Positions 1 to 8,130 of a stretch of 13,691 nucleotides of DNA are shown here, one piece after another (within the stretch, counting starts at the first letter, position 1; every line of letters begins with the position of its first letter). Both the position numbers and the translations under genes were made by a program. The stretch comes from Trueperaceae bacterium (GTDB lineage: Bacteria; Deinococcota; Deinococci; Deinococcales; Trueperaceae): contig SKSV01000104.1 in the NCBI GenBank assembly GCA_007122815.1, positions 1 through 13,691 on the forward strand, given 5' to 3'. A model generated the notes under the pieces. That model did no database searches, was not told where the DNA came from, and saw only the letters and a list, made by a program, of their open reading frames with translations.

Positions 1-1
1 G

Positions 2-946
2 CGCTCGTCGCCGGCCTTCGCGGTGATGTGGGCCATAGTCACGATGGTGGTCCTGATGCTCGCTCAAGCCCCGGTCAAGGCGCGCCTGCGTGGCGAGCCG
101 GCGCTGCCGGCGGTGCTCAGCGGTGTGGGCGACGTGATCCGTGGGCTCGAGGCGGGTGCCCGGAACATGGTCGGCATCGCCGTCGCCGTCTCGACGGCCG
201 GCATCGTGGTCGGCACCGTCAACCTCACTGGGCTCGGCCTGCGCTTGACCGAGATCATCCAGACCCTCGCGACTTCCATAGCGGGTGGGCTTGCCATCGT
301 GGTGATGCCCATCGTCAACCTCTTCCAGGGCAACCCTGACGCAGTGCAGAACCTGTTGATCTTCAGCGTGGTGCTGGTGATCACCGCGATCACGAGCTTG
401 ATCCTCGGACTCGGGCTCCCCACCACCGCCAACTACATCGTCATGGCCACCCTGACCGCCCCCGTGATCTACGGCCTGGGGCAGCAGTTCGGCTTCGGCT
501 TCCCGCTGCTGGCGGCGCACCTCTTCGTGTTCTTCTTCGGCATCCTCGCTGATGACACACCACCGGTGGGACTCGCGGCCTACGCAGCCGCGGCGATCGC
601 ACGCTCCAACCCCATCCGCACCGGCATCCAGGGCTTCACGTACGACATGCGCACGGCGTTGCTCCCGTTCATGTTCATCTTCAACACCAGACTGCTGCTG
701 TTCGGTGTCGACTCGTTCCTCGACGGGCTCTGGGTCTTCCTCTCGGCCCTCATGGGCATGCTCGCGTTCGGCTCCGCCACGCAGCGCTACGCTCTGATCC
801 GGACCCGCTGGTACGAGCAGCTGTTGCTCCTAGGCGTGGCGTTCATGCTTATCCAGCCCACCCTGACCACCGACATCCTCGGTCTCGCTCTGGTCACCCT
901 CGTCCTCCTCGGCCAGCGGCTGCGCCAGCGCCTCAGCGCAGCCTGA
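2..946 (+). CDS. TRAP transporter fused permease, DctM-like C-terminal part (5' partial)
   Basis: This is the C-terminal 314 residues of a tripartite ATP-independent periplasmic (TRAP) transporter membrane subunit; the frame is open to the left edge, so the start lies outside the window. It resembles the 4TM/12TM fused permeases, which are usually well over 600 residues, so about half is missing. The protein is a chain of hydrophobic segments. The family signature GLGLPTTANY begins at residue 136, followed by AHLFVFFFGILADDTPPVGLAAYAAAAIA and the conserved PFMFIFN stretch. TRAP systems import organic acids, sialic acid, taurine, ectoine and similar solutes with Na+, aided by a periplasmic binding protein, which is probably encoded upstream. 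The aminotransferase gene starts 14 nt downstream, so the two are probably cotranscribed. The substrate cannot be read from this fragment. Confidence 0.9.
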   Translation, partial: RSSPAFAVMWAIVTMVVLMLAQAPVKARLRGEPALPAVLSGVGDVIRGLEAGARNMVGIAVAVSTAGIVVGTVNLTGLGLRLTEIIQTLATSIAGGLAIVVMPIVNLFQGNPDAVQNLLIFSVVLVITAITSLILGLGLPTTANYIVMATLTAPVIYGLGQQFGFGFPLLAAHLFVFFFGILADDTPPVGLAAYAAAAIARSNPIRTGIQGFTYDMRTALLPFMFIFNTRLLLFGVDSFLDGLWVFLSALMGMLAFGSATQRYALIRTRWYEQLLLLGVAFMLIQPTLTTDILGLALVTLVLLGQRLRQRLSAA

Positions 947-960
947 AGGGAAGCGCCGGA

Positions 961-2310
961 GTGGGAACGACTTCCTTGCTCGACGGTCCGGTCTTCCTGC
1001 GCGATCTGTCGCGAGAGCCGATCGTCATAGAGCGCGCGAAAGGCGTCTACCTGTACGACGAGTCGGGCAAGGCGTACCTCGACGCCGCGGCGGGAGCCGC
1101 CGTTGCCTCGGTGGGGCACGGCCGCGAGGAGCTCGCGGACGCGCTCAGGGAGCAGGCCGCCAAGGTGGCCTACGCCCACCCCGGCGCCTTCATCACCCGC
1201 CCGACGATCGAGCTGGCCGAGAAGATCATCGCGAGGGCACCCGAGGGCTTCAGCCGAGTCTTCTTCACCTCCGGAGGCAGCGAGTCCGTGGAGGCGGCGA
1301 TCAAGTTGGCCCGGCAGGTTCACCTCGCGCACGGGCGGGCCGAACGCGTGAAGGTGGTCTCGCGCCGCACCAGCTATCACGGGGCGACGCTGGGGGCGCT
1401 CGCGATCACCGACCAGGCCGAGCGGGTCGTGCCGTTCACGGCGTTGCTGCGCGTGGAGCCCAAGATCGCTCCGTGCTACCCGTACCGCTGTACCTGGTGC
1501 TTCGAGTCGAGGCAATGCACGCTAGAGTGCGCCGACGACCTCGAGCGTATGGTCGAGGCGGAGGGGGCGGCGTGCATCGCCGCGTTCATCGCCGAGCCCA
1601 TCGTCGGCTCCAGCGCACCTGGCGCCGCAGCCGACCCCGCCTACTGGCGGCGGGTGCGCGAGATCTGCGACCGCCACCACATCGTGTTCATCGCCGACGA
1701 GGTCATGAGCGGCAACGGCCGCTCGGGGACCTGGTGGGCGATGCAGCAGACTGGGGTGAAGCCAGACCTGATAGCAACCGCGAAGGGCATCGGCGCGGGC
1801 TACGCCTCCCTCGGCGCCCTCCTGGTGAGCGACGAGATGTTCGACGCCTTCCGCGCGCAGCGCAGCGACTTCCGGCATGGCCACACGTTCTCGGGTCATC
1901 CCGTGGCGGCCGCGGTGGGGAGCCGCGTGATCGACATCATCGAGCGGGAGGGTCTCCTCGCCCGCGTTCGCGTCATGGGCGAGCGTCTCATCACCAGGCT
2001 CCACGAGGCGTTCGACGACCACCCGCACGTCGGCGACGTGCGGGGCCGGGGCCTCCTCGCTGGCGTGGAGTTCGTGGCGGACCGCGCCAGCCGCAACCCC
2101 TTCGACCCTTCGCTGGGCCTGAGGTCGCTGGTTCGCCAGGAGTGCTTGGCGCGCGGGCTCTACATCTACCAGGGCGGCGGCAGCGCCGGCGCGTTGGGCG
2201 GCGACCACGTCCTGCTCGCGCCGCCGTTCGTGATCGACGAAGAGCAAGTCGATGAGCTCGTTAGGACCCTCAGGGACGCACTGGATGCGGCTGTCGCCCG
2301 TTTGCGCTGA
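961..2310 (+). CDS. Class III PLP-dependent aminotransferase (aspartate aminotransferase family)
   Basis: A 449-residue fold-type I aminotransferase of the omega-amino-acid/ornithine (class III) type, of normal family length. Visible landmarks are the phosphate-binding SGGSES (S104-S109), Y139-H140-G141 for cofactor stacking, E212 in FIAEP, D246 in FIADEV (pyridine N), the Schiff-base lysine K275 in ATAKG, and GHTFSGHP from 307. An insert between the YHG and AEP motifs carries five cysteines (C172, C177, C180, C186, C190). Such Cys-containing inserts occur, as I recall, in some uncharacterised relatives. The GTG start at 961 is preceded by an AAGGGA Shine-Dalgarno (946-951), and there is no better start nearby. 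It probably transaminates the compound imported by the adjacent TRAP transporter or a breakdown product of it, with pyruvate or 2-oxoglutarate as acceptor. Taurine, beta-alanine, diaminobutyrate and other amines remain possible. The class is certain; the substrate is unknown. Confidence 0.92.
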   Translation: MGTTSLLDGPVFLRDLSREPIVIERAKGVYLYDESGKAYLDAAAGAAVASVGHGREELADALREQAAKVAYAHPGAFITRPTIELAEKIIARAPEGFSRVFFTSGGSESVEAAIKLARQVHLAHGRAERVKVVSRRTSYHGATLGALAITDQAERVVPFTALLRVEPKIAPCYPYRCTWCFESRQCTLECADDLERMVEAEGAACIAAFIAEPIVGSSAPGAAADPAYWRRVREICDRHHIVFIADEVMSGNGRSGTWWAMQQTGVKPDLIATAKGIGAGYASLGALLVSDEMFDAFRAQRSDFRHGHTFSGHPVAAAVGSRVIDIIEREGLLARVRVMGERLITRLHEAFDDHPHVGDVRGRGLLAGVEFVADRASRNPFDPSLGLRSLVRQECLARGLYIYQGGGSAGALGGDHVLLAPPFVIDEEQVDELVRTLRDALDAAVARLR

Positions 2311-2317
2311 GGCGCAG

Positions 2318-2350
2318 CTCACGCGGGCCCCTCGGCTGAACGCGTGAGTT
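2318..2350 (+). terminator. Hairpin after the aminotransferase gene, possible terminator
   Basis: The perfect 8-bp inverted repeat CTCACGCG (2318-2325) / CGCGTGAG (2341-2348) can be extended by a G-U and an A-U pair to a 10-bp stem with a 15-nt loop. It starts 8 nt after the aminotransferase stop. Only two T residues follow, so it is not a textbook intrinsic terminator. It could end the TRAP-aminotransferase transcript, protect its 3' end, or act on both strands. Its right arm overlaps the GTG at 2344, which argues against that codon being a start for the next gene. Confidence 0.4.
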
Positions 2351-2394
2351 CACCAGGCTGGCCCGGCGCCCCCGGCCGAGCGGCGCGGGGGGCG

Positions 2395-2403
2395 TGCTAC
2401 CCT
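2395..2403 (+). promoter_or_regulatory. Putative extended -10 promoter element for the SPT-like operon
   Basis: TGCTACCCT reads as an extended -10 (TGn followed by TAnnnT). It would place transcription start near 2410, about 30 nt before the proposed start codon of the SPT-like gene. No convincing -35 hexamer is visible 17 nt upstream. That position is instead occupied by a GC-rich imperfect inverted repeat (CGCCCCCG at 2367-2374 against CGGGGGGCG at 2386-2394), which might bind a regulator. The call rests on the -10-like sequence and on the gene start and Shine-Dalgarno fitting downstream of it. Confidence 0.4.
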
Positions 2404-2429
2404 GACGAATCTCAGTCCCCAACGCGTCC

Positions 2430-2434
2430 GGAGG
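2430..2434 (+). promoter_or_regulatory. Shine-Dalgarno that points to a CTG start for the SPT-like gene
   Basis: GGAGG lies 5 nt before an in-frame CTG at 2440. No ATG, GTG or TTG is in frame between this site and the conserved domain. The only alternative upstream is the GTG at 2344, which sits in a hairpin arm and ahead of the putative promoter. The site therefore decides the start. Confidence 0.6.
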
Positions 2435-2439
2435 CTCCT

Positions 2440-3711
2440 CTGTCGAACTCGGTCCATCCCTCAATCAGCTCTAGCGGCCTCACCCACCCCGAGTCCGACG
2501 GTGAGCTGCGGCAAGCGCGCGAGCACGACCTGTTCGCCAAGGCCCATGCTTTCACGCGCGCCGAGGAGCTCGTGGCGCTCGGTCTCAACCCGTACTTCCG
2601 GGCCATCGAGGCCCAACACGGTGGGGCCGTCACGGTCGAGGGCCGCGAGATGGTCATCACCGGGTCCAACGACTACCTGGGACTGACACAGGACCCGCGC
2701 CTCAAGGAGGCGGCACGCGCCGCGCTCGACGACTTCGGCACCAGCTGCACCGGTTCGCGCTTCCTCACCGGCACGTTGACACTGCACGAGGTGCTGGAGC
2801 TGCGCTTGGCGGAGTTCTTCCGCAAGCCCGCAGCGCTGACGTTCAGCGCCGGCTTCCTGGGGGCGCTCTCAATCATCTCGGCGCTGGTCGGCCGCCACGA
2901 CATCGTGTACTTCGACCGCGAGAACCACGCGAGCCTCTTCGACGCCGCACGGCTCTCCTTCGGAACACTTCGCAAGTACGCCCACGGCGACATGGACGCG
3001 CTCGAGCGCAAGCTGGCCGAGGACTCGCGCAAGCCGGGCGGGCGCCTGATAGTGACCGACGGCGTCTTCTCCATGAGCGGGCACGTCGCGAAGCTCCCGG
3101 AGATCGTCGAGATCGCCCGCCGGCACGACGCTCGCGTGATGGTCGACGACGCCCACGCCTCGGGCGTGCTCGGGGCGGGCGGCCGCGGCACCGCCGAGCA
3201 CTTCGGTCTCGAGCACGAGGTCGACCTGATCTTCGGCACCTTCTCGAAGTCATTGGCGTCGGTGGGTGGCTTCGTCGCCGGTGACGCCAAGGTCGTCAAC
3301 TGGATCAAGTACAAGGCGCGCCCCTTCATGTTCACGGCCGCGCTGCCGGCCATGCAGATGGCGGCTGCGCTGAAGGCCCTCGAGATCATCGACGCCGAGC
3401 CCTGGCACCGCGAACGACTCTGGGAGAACGTGCGGCGGCTGCGCGACGGCATGAGCTCGTTGGGTTTCGACAACCTTGGCTCCACCACCCCGATAGTGCC
3501 CGTCCTGGTAGGGCCTGACGAGACCACCGTACGGTTCTGGCGGGCGCTTTGGGACGAAGGGGTCTTCTCCACTCCGGCGCTGCCGCCCAGCGTGCCCGCT
3601 GGCCAGGCCATCGTGCGCACCAGCGTGAACGCCAACCACACTCCCGAGCAGCTCGATCGAGTGCTGACGGTGTTCGAGGCGGTGGGCCGTCAGCTTGGGG
3701 TCATAGTGTGA
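2440..3711 (+). CDS. spt: Serine palmitoyltransferase-like alpha-oxoamine synthase
   Basis: A 423-residue PLP enzyme of the alpha-oxoamine synthase family (SPT, Kbl, BioF, HemA), counted from the CTG at 2440. Family members join an amino acid to an acyl thioester with loss of CO2; SPT makes 3-ketosphinganine from serine and palmitoyl thioester in the cytosol or at the inner membrane. Visible residues are H163 (ring stacking), D236 and H239 in VDDAHASG, and the Schiff-base lysine K270 in TFSKSLAS. The spacings of 34 and 31 residues from D236 and H239 to the lysine match Sphingomonas SPT. SPT-like rather than Kbl-like marks are the N-terminal LFAKAHAFTRAEEL...GLNPYFR block and the late LPPSVPAG...VRTSVNANHTPEQ block with R393. 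A true Kbl is encoded elsewhere in the window. It is followed by GNAT and SDR genes, as expected for ceramide synthesis. The serine-rich first 20 residues and the start are uncertain. Other amino acid substrates (cysteate, alanine, glycine) cannot be excluded. Confidence 0.82.
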   Translation: MSNSVHPSISSSGLTHPESDGELRQAREHDLFAKAHAFTRAEELVALGLNPYFRAIEAQHGGAVTVEGREMVITGSNDYLGLTQDPRLKEAARAALDDFGTSCTGSRFLTGTLTLHEVLELRLAEFFRKPAALTFSAGFLGALSIISALVGRHDIVYFDRENHASLFDAARLSFGTLRKYAHGDMDALERKLAEDSRKPGGRLIVTDGVFSMSGHVAKLPEIVEIARRHDARVMVDDAHASGVLGAGGRGTAEHFGLEHEVDLIFGTFSKSLASVGGFVAGDAKVVNWIKYKARPFMFTAALPAMQMAAALKALEIIDAEPWHRERLWENVRRLRDGMSSLGFDNLGSTTPIVPVLVGPDETTVRFWRALWDEGVFSTPALPPSVPAGQAIVRTSVNANHTPEQLDRVLTVFEAVGRQLGVIV

Positions 3712-3745
3712 CCCGCAAGCGCGCGGTCAAGAGCCGCTCGGTGCC

Positions 3746-4861
3746 ATGAGCGACGTCACGGTGCTGCCCGTCGGATCACGCCGTGACCTCAAGCGCTTCA
3801 TCGAGTACCCCTTCGAGCTCTACCGCCACGATCCCCATTGGGTGCCGCCCCTCCTGATCAGCGAGTGGGAGCGCTTCAACTCGTCGAAGAACCCGTTCTA
3901 CCAGCACGCTCGGATCTCCCTCTTCCTGGCCTACCGCGGGGAGCGGCTGGTGGGGCGCGTCGCCGCCATCGACGACGACAACCACAACAGCACCCACCAG
4001 GACAACCTCGCCTTCTTCGGCTTCTTCGAGGCTGCGGACGAGGAGGCTGCGGGCGCGTTGCTGGCGCGCGTCGAGGCCTGGGCGCGCGAAGTGGGTCGCG
4101 AGGCCCTACGGGGCCCGGCGAACCCGTGCATGAACGACGGAGCGGGGCTGCAGATCGACGGTTTCGACATCGATCCGTTCATCATGATGCCCTACAACCC
4201 TCCCTCCTACCCCGGCTTCGTCGAGGCAGCGGGCTACCGCAAGGTCAAGGACCTGTACGCCTGGCTGCATGACGCGGAGCGCGGCCTGGGCGAACGCCTC
4301 TTGCGCCTCGTGGACCGTGTCGAGCGGCGCGTCAAGCCGATCGTGCGGCCTATGGACATGCGCCGTTTCGACCGCGAGCTCGCCATCCTGAAGCGCGTGT
4401 ACAGCGAGGCCTGGGAGAAGAACTGGGGCTTCGTCAAGTACACCGACGCCGAGTTCGACCACCTGGCCAAGGAGCTCAAGCTGATAATCGATCCCGAGGT
4501 CGCGCTCATAGCCGAGGTGAACGGAGACGTCGCGGGTGTCGCCATCGGACTCCCCGACGCCAACCAGGTGCTCAAGCGCCTTCGCGGTCGGCTGCTCCCG
4601 TTCGGCTTCGTGTCGCTGCTCAGGCGCAAGCGCTACATCGATCAGATGAGGCTCCCCATCATGGGACTCATGCCTGCGTACCGGCGCACAGGCCTCGAGC
4701 TGGTGCTGGCGCGTGAGCTGTACGCCCGTGCCCGCGCTCAAGGGTACAGGCGCTACGAGGGGAGTTGGATCCTCGAGGACAACGACGCCATGAACGCCGG
4801 ATGCCGCGCCATCGGCGCGACCATCTGGAAGACCTACCGGCTATACCAGAAGCCGCTCTAG
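3746..4861 (+). CDS. GNAT-fold N-acyltransferase, YghO / bacterial ceramide synthase (bCerS)-like
   Basis: A 371-residue protein with a C-terminal GNAT fold. GNAT motif A is MGLMPAYRRTGLE (306-318), with an R-R-T-G-L acyl-CoA loop. It is followed by SWILEDNDAMN (340-350) and the terminal KTYRLYQKPL. The N-terminal half carries GPANPCMNDG (123-132) and MMPYNPPSYP (147-156), which I recognise from the YghO-like family of hypothetical acyltransferases. In Caulobacter a GNAT-family protein unrelated to eukaryotic ceramide synthase acylates the amine of 3-ketosphinganine (bCerS). The position between an SPT-like and a CerR-like gene suggests the same reaction here, probably at the inner face of the cytoplasmic membrane, although no membrane segment is obvious. 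The ATG start is 34 nt after the SPT stop and has only a weak Shine-Dalgarno (AAGAG), so translation may depend on the upstream gene. The fold is fairly sure; the acyl acceptor is inferred from context. Confidence 0.75.
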   Translation: MSDVTVLPVGSRRDLKRFIEYPFELYRHDPHWVPPLLISEWERFNSSKNPFYQHARISLFLAYRGERLVGRVAAIDDDNHNSTHQDNLAFFGFFEAADEEAAGALLARVEAWAREVGREALRGPANPCMNDGAGLQIDGFDIDPFIMMPYNPPSYPGFVEAAGYRKVKDLYAWLHDAERGLGERLLRLVDRVERRVKPIVRPMDMRRFDRELAILKRVYSEAWEKNWGFVKYTDAEFDHLAKELKLIIDPEVALIAEVNGDVAGVAIGLPDANQVLKRLRGRLLPFGFVSLLRRKRYIDQMRLPIMGLMPAYRRTGLELVLARELYARARAQGYRRYEGSWILEDNDAMNAGCRAIGATIWKTYRLYQKPL

Positions 4862-4863
4862 CG

Positions 4864-5808
4864 GTGCACGTCCTGGTTACCGGCGCCACGGGCTTCGTAG
4901 GGAGCCACTGCGCGCAGGCCGTGATCGCTGCAGGGCACGAGGTGAGCGTAAGCGTGCGCGCGGGCAGCGACCAGCGCTGGCTCACTGAGCTTCCGGTACG
5001 CCGCGTCACGCTCGACCTCTCGTCGCCAGTAGCGCTCGAGGCTGCCCTGGAAGGCGTGGAAGTCGTCGTGCACGCTGCGGGGGTGACGCGAGCGCGGCAC
5101 GCCAGCGAGTACGAGCGCGTCAACGCCGACGGTACCGGCGCGATGCTCCGTGCCGCGGTCGCCGCCGGCGCGGCGCGCTTCGTGCTGGTGAGTTCCTTGG
5201 CGGCGCGCGGACCCGACGAAGAGGGCGTTGCGCTCAGCGCCTACGGCCAGAGCAAGCGGGATGCCGAGCGCCTGGCCGCCTCGTTCGGCGACCGGCTCGA
5301 GGTGTCGGTCCTCGCCGTCGGCGGTGTCTACGGTCCTCGCGACACAGACTTGCTGCCGGTCTTCAGGATGGCGCAGCGGGGGTTGCTGGTGCTCCCTCCA
5401 CGCCGCGCGCGGCTGCAGCCGGTGTACGCGACAGACGTGGCCGAGGCGATCGCCGTGGCGGCGAGCCGCCCGGTCGGTTTCGGCCCGTGGCCCGTGGCCG
5501 GGGCTCACGTCCACTCCTGGAGCGAGTTCCCTGGCTACATGGAGGGCGCCCTGGGGCGCCCCTTGCGCGCGCTGCACCTGCCCGCCGTGGCGTTCACGGC
5601 GCTGGCACTGGGCTCGGAGGCTACCGATCGCCTGAGGCGTCGGGCGCCCACCTTCGACCTGCGGCGGGCGCGCGACGTGGCGGCCCACACCTACACTTGC
5701 GACATCGGTCCCACCGTGGAGGCCACGGGTTGGCGCCCGCGCGTAGGTCTGGCCGAGGGCCTGGCGCGCACCGCAGCTTGGTACCGCGAGCGCGGCTGGC
5801 TGGCTTGA
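4864..5808 (+). CDS. NAD(P)-dependent epimerase-like SDR, probable 3-ketoceramide reductase (CerR-like)
   Basis: A 314-residue extended/atypical short-chain dehydrogenase. The Rossmann glycine motif TGATGFVG is at 6-13, with catalytic-type S110/S111 in LVSSLA and Y127-x3-K131 in AYGQSK. GGVYGPRDTDLL and a conserved VYATDVAEAI segment follow, as in NAD-dependent epimerase/dehydratases. In Caulobacter an epimerase-like SDR, CerR, reduces the 3-keto group after N-acylation; that order is the reverse of the eukaryotic pathway. The gene begins at GTG 4864, 2 nt after the GNAT stop, so translation is probably coupled. A longer reading of this frame runs back into the GNAT gene, but the glycine motif sits correctly only with the GTG start. 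It is the last gene of the unit; the next gene converges. From sequence alone it could be a sugar epimerase or another ketoreductase; the ceramide role rests on its neighbours. Confidence 0.78.
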   Translation: MHVLVTGATGFVGSHCAQAVIAAGHEVSVSVRAGSDQRWLTELPVRRVTLDLSSPVALEAALEGVEVVVHAAGVTRARHASEYERVNADGTGAMLRAAVAAGAARFVLVSSLAARGPDEEGVALSAYGQSKRDAERLAASFGDRLEVSVLAVGGVYGPRDTDLLPVFRMAQRGLLVLPPRRARLQPVYATDVAEAIAVAASRPVGFGPWPVAGAHVHSWSEFPGYMEGALGRPLRALHLPAVAFTALALGSEATDRLRRRAPTFDLRRARDVAAHTYTCDIGPTVEATGWRPRVGLAEGLARTAAWYRERGWLA

Positions 5809-5870
5809 CGCCCAGATCGCATGGGGCCGCGGCGGGGTGCCATCACTGCGCGGCGCGCCCGTGACGACCC

Positions 5871-6901
5871 TCAGTCGTCCCAGCGCAGTATCACCTTGCT
5901 GGCCTGACCCGAACCCATCACGTCGAAGCCCTCGCGGAACGAGTCGACCGGGAGGCGGTGGGTGATGACGGGCTCGAGGTCGAGGCCCGATTGGAGCATG
6001 CCGGCCATCTTGTACCAGGTCTCGAACATCTCCCGCCCGTAGATGCCCTTGAGCGTCAGGCTCTTGAAGATCACCTGGTCCCAGTCGACCGCCACCTCGG
6101 CGGGCGGGATACCCAAGAGCGCCACGTGGCCGCCCCAGTTCATGTGCTCCAGCAGCTGCGAGAACGCCGCCGCCGCGCCCGACATCTCCAAGCCCACGTC
6201 GAAACCCTCGGTCATGCCGAGTTCCTCCTGGACATCCATAAGGCTCGCTTCGTGCGCGCTCACGTCGACCACCCTGGTCGCACCCATACGTTCGGCGATC
6301 TCCAAGCGCCCGGGGTTCACGTCGGTGACCACGACGTAGCGTGCGCCCACGAAGCGGCACACCGCCGCGGCCATGCAGCCGATTGGGCCGGCGCCGGTGA
6401 TGAGCACGTCCTCGCCCACCAGGTCGAACGAGAGCGCAGCGTGCACGGCGTTGCCGAAGGGGTCGAGGATCGCCGCCCAGTCGTCGGGGATGCCGTCCGG
6501 GATGACGAAAACGTTCGAGGCGGGCAGCACGAAGAGCTCCGCGAACGCGCCGGGGCGTGTGACGCCGACCCCTTCGGTGTTGCGACACAGGTGACGCCTG
6601 CCGGCGCGGCAGTTGCGGCAGTGACCGCAGGTGAGGTGGCCCTCACCGGAAACGCGGTCGCCCGGACGCACCCCGCGCACCTCGCTGCCAACCTCCAGCA
6701 CGGTTCCCATGTACTCGTGCCCCGTGATCATGGGAACCGGGATCGTGCGCTGAGCCCATGCGTCCCAGTTGTCGATGTGCACGTCGGTGCCGCAGATGCT
6801 GGTGCGGTGCACGCGCAAGAGCACGTCGTTCGGCCCGGGTTCGGGCTCCTGGGCGTCGATCTTCCACATGCCCGGCTTGGGCTCGAGCTTGGCTAGCGCC
6901 T

Positions 6902-6905
<4 letters not shown>
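5871..6905 (-). CDS. tdh: L-threonine 3-dehydrogenase
   Basis: A 344-residue zinc-dependent medium-chain dehydrogenase that oxidises L-threonine to 2-amino-3-ketobutyrate with NAD+. It follows the E. coli Tdh sequence closely along its whole length (341 residues there). Catalytic zinc ligands and neighbours are C38, T40, H43, H63 and E64 in SICGTDVH and GHEY. The structural zinc site is C93, C96, C99 and C107 in [11 protein letters not shown]...HLC. The NAD-binding loop GAGPIG and the diagnostic blocks [23 protein letters not shown] and [15 protein letters not shown] are intact. The start is GTG at 6905-6903 and overlaps the kbl stop as GTGA, so the two genes are translationally coupled. The product is handed to Kbl, giving glycine and acetyl-CoA. 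The stop faces the CerR-like gene with 62 nt between. Confidence 0.97.
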
Positions 6906-8116
<1,211 letters not shown>

Positions 8117-8121
8117 CAGCG

Positions 8122-8128
8122 ACCTCCT
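8122..8128 (-). promoter_or_regulatory. Shine-Dalgarno of kbl
   Basis: On the minus strand AGGAGGT lies 5 nt upstream of the kbl ATG. It fixes the start and rules out the longer open frame through the repeats. The repeat array ends 2 nt from this site, so any structure formed by the repeats would sit right beside the ribosome landing site. Confidence 0.85.
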
Positions 8129-8130
8129 AG

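Noticed and set aside
2344..2439. N-terminal extension of the SPT-like protein from GTG 2344
   Set aside because: The codon lies in a hairpin arm, has no Shine-Dalgarno, precedes the putative promoter, and encodes a low-complexity Pro/Gly/Ala stretch not typical of the family.
1522..3641. Long minus-strand frames opposite the aminotransferase (1522-2322) and the SPT-like gene (2673-3641)
   Set aside because: Both strands cannot plausibly code here; the plus-strand proteins carry intact catalytic motifs and the minus-strand peptides none.
5809..5870. Intrinsic terminator between the convergent CerR-like and tdh genes
   Set aside because: GC-rich segments (GGGCCGCGG and CGCGGCGCGCCC) pair only with mismatches or a bulge and no T-run follows on either strand.
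4858..6588. 576-residue open frame on the minus strand across the CerR-like gene and tdh
   Set aside because: It is antisense to one strong gene and out of frame with another, is Arg/Gly/His-rich as expected from GC-rich shadow frames, and shows no family motif.
5958..6896. 312-residue plus-strand open frame opposite tdh
   Set aside because: tdh is a full-length, highly conserved match on the other strand; the opposing frame is a compositional shadow rich in His, Val and Ala.
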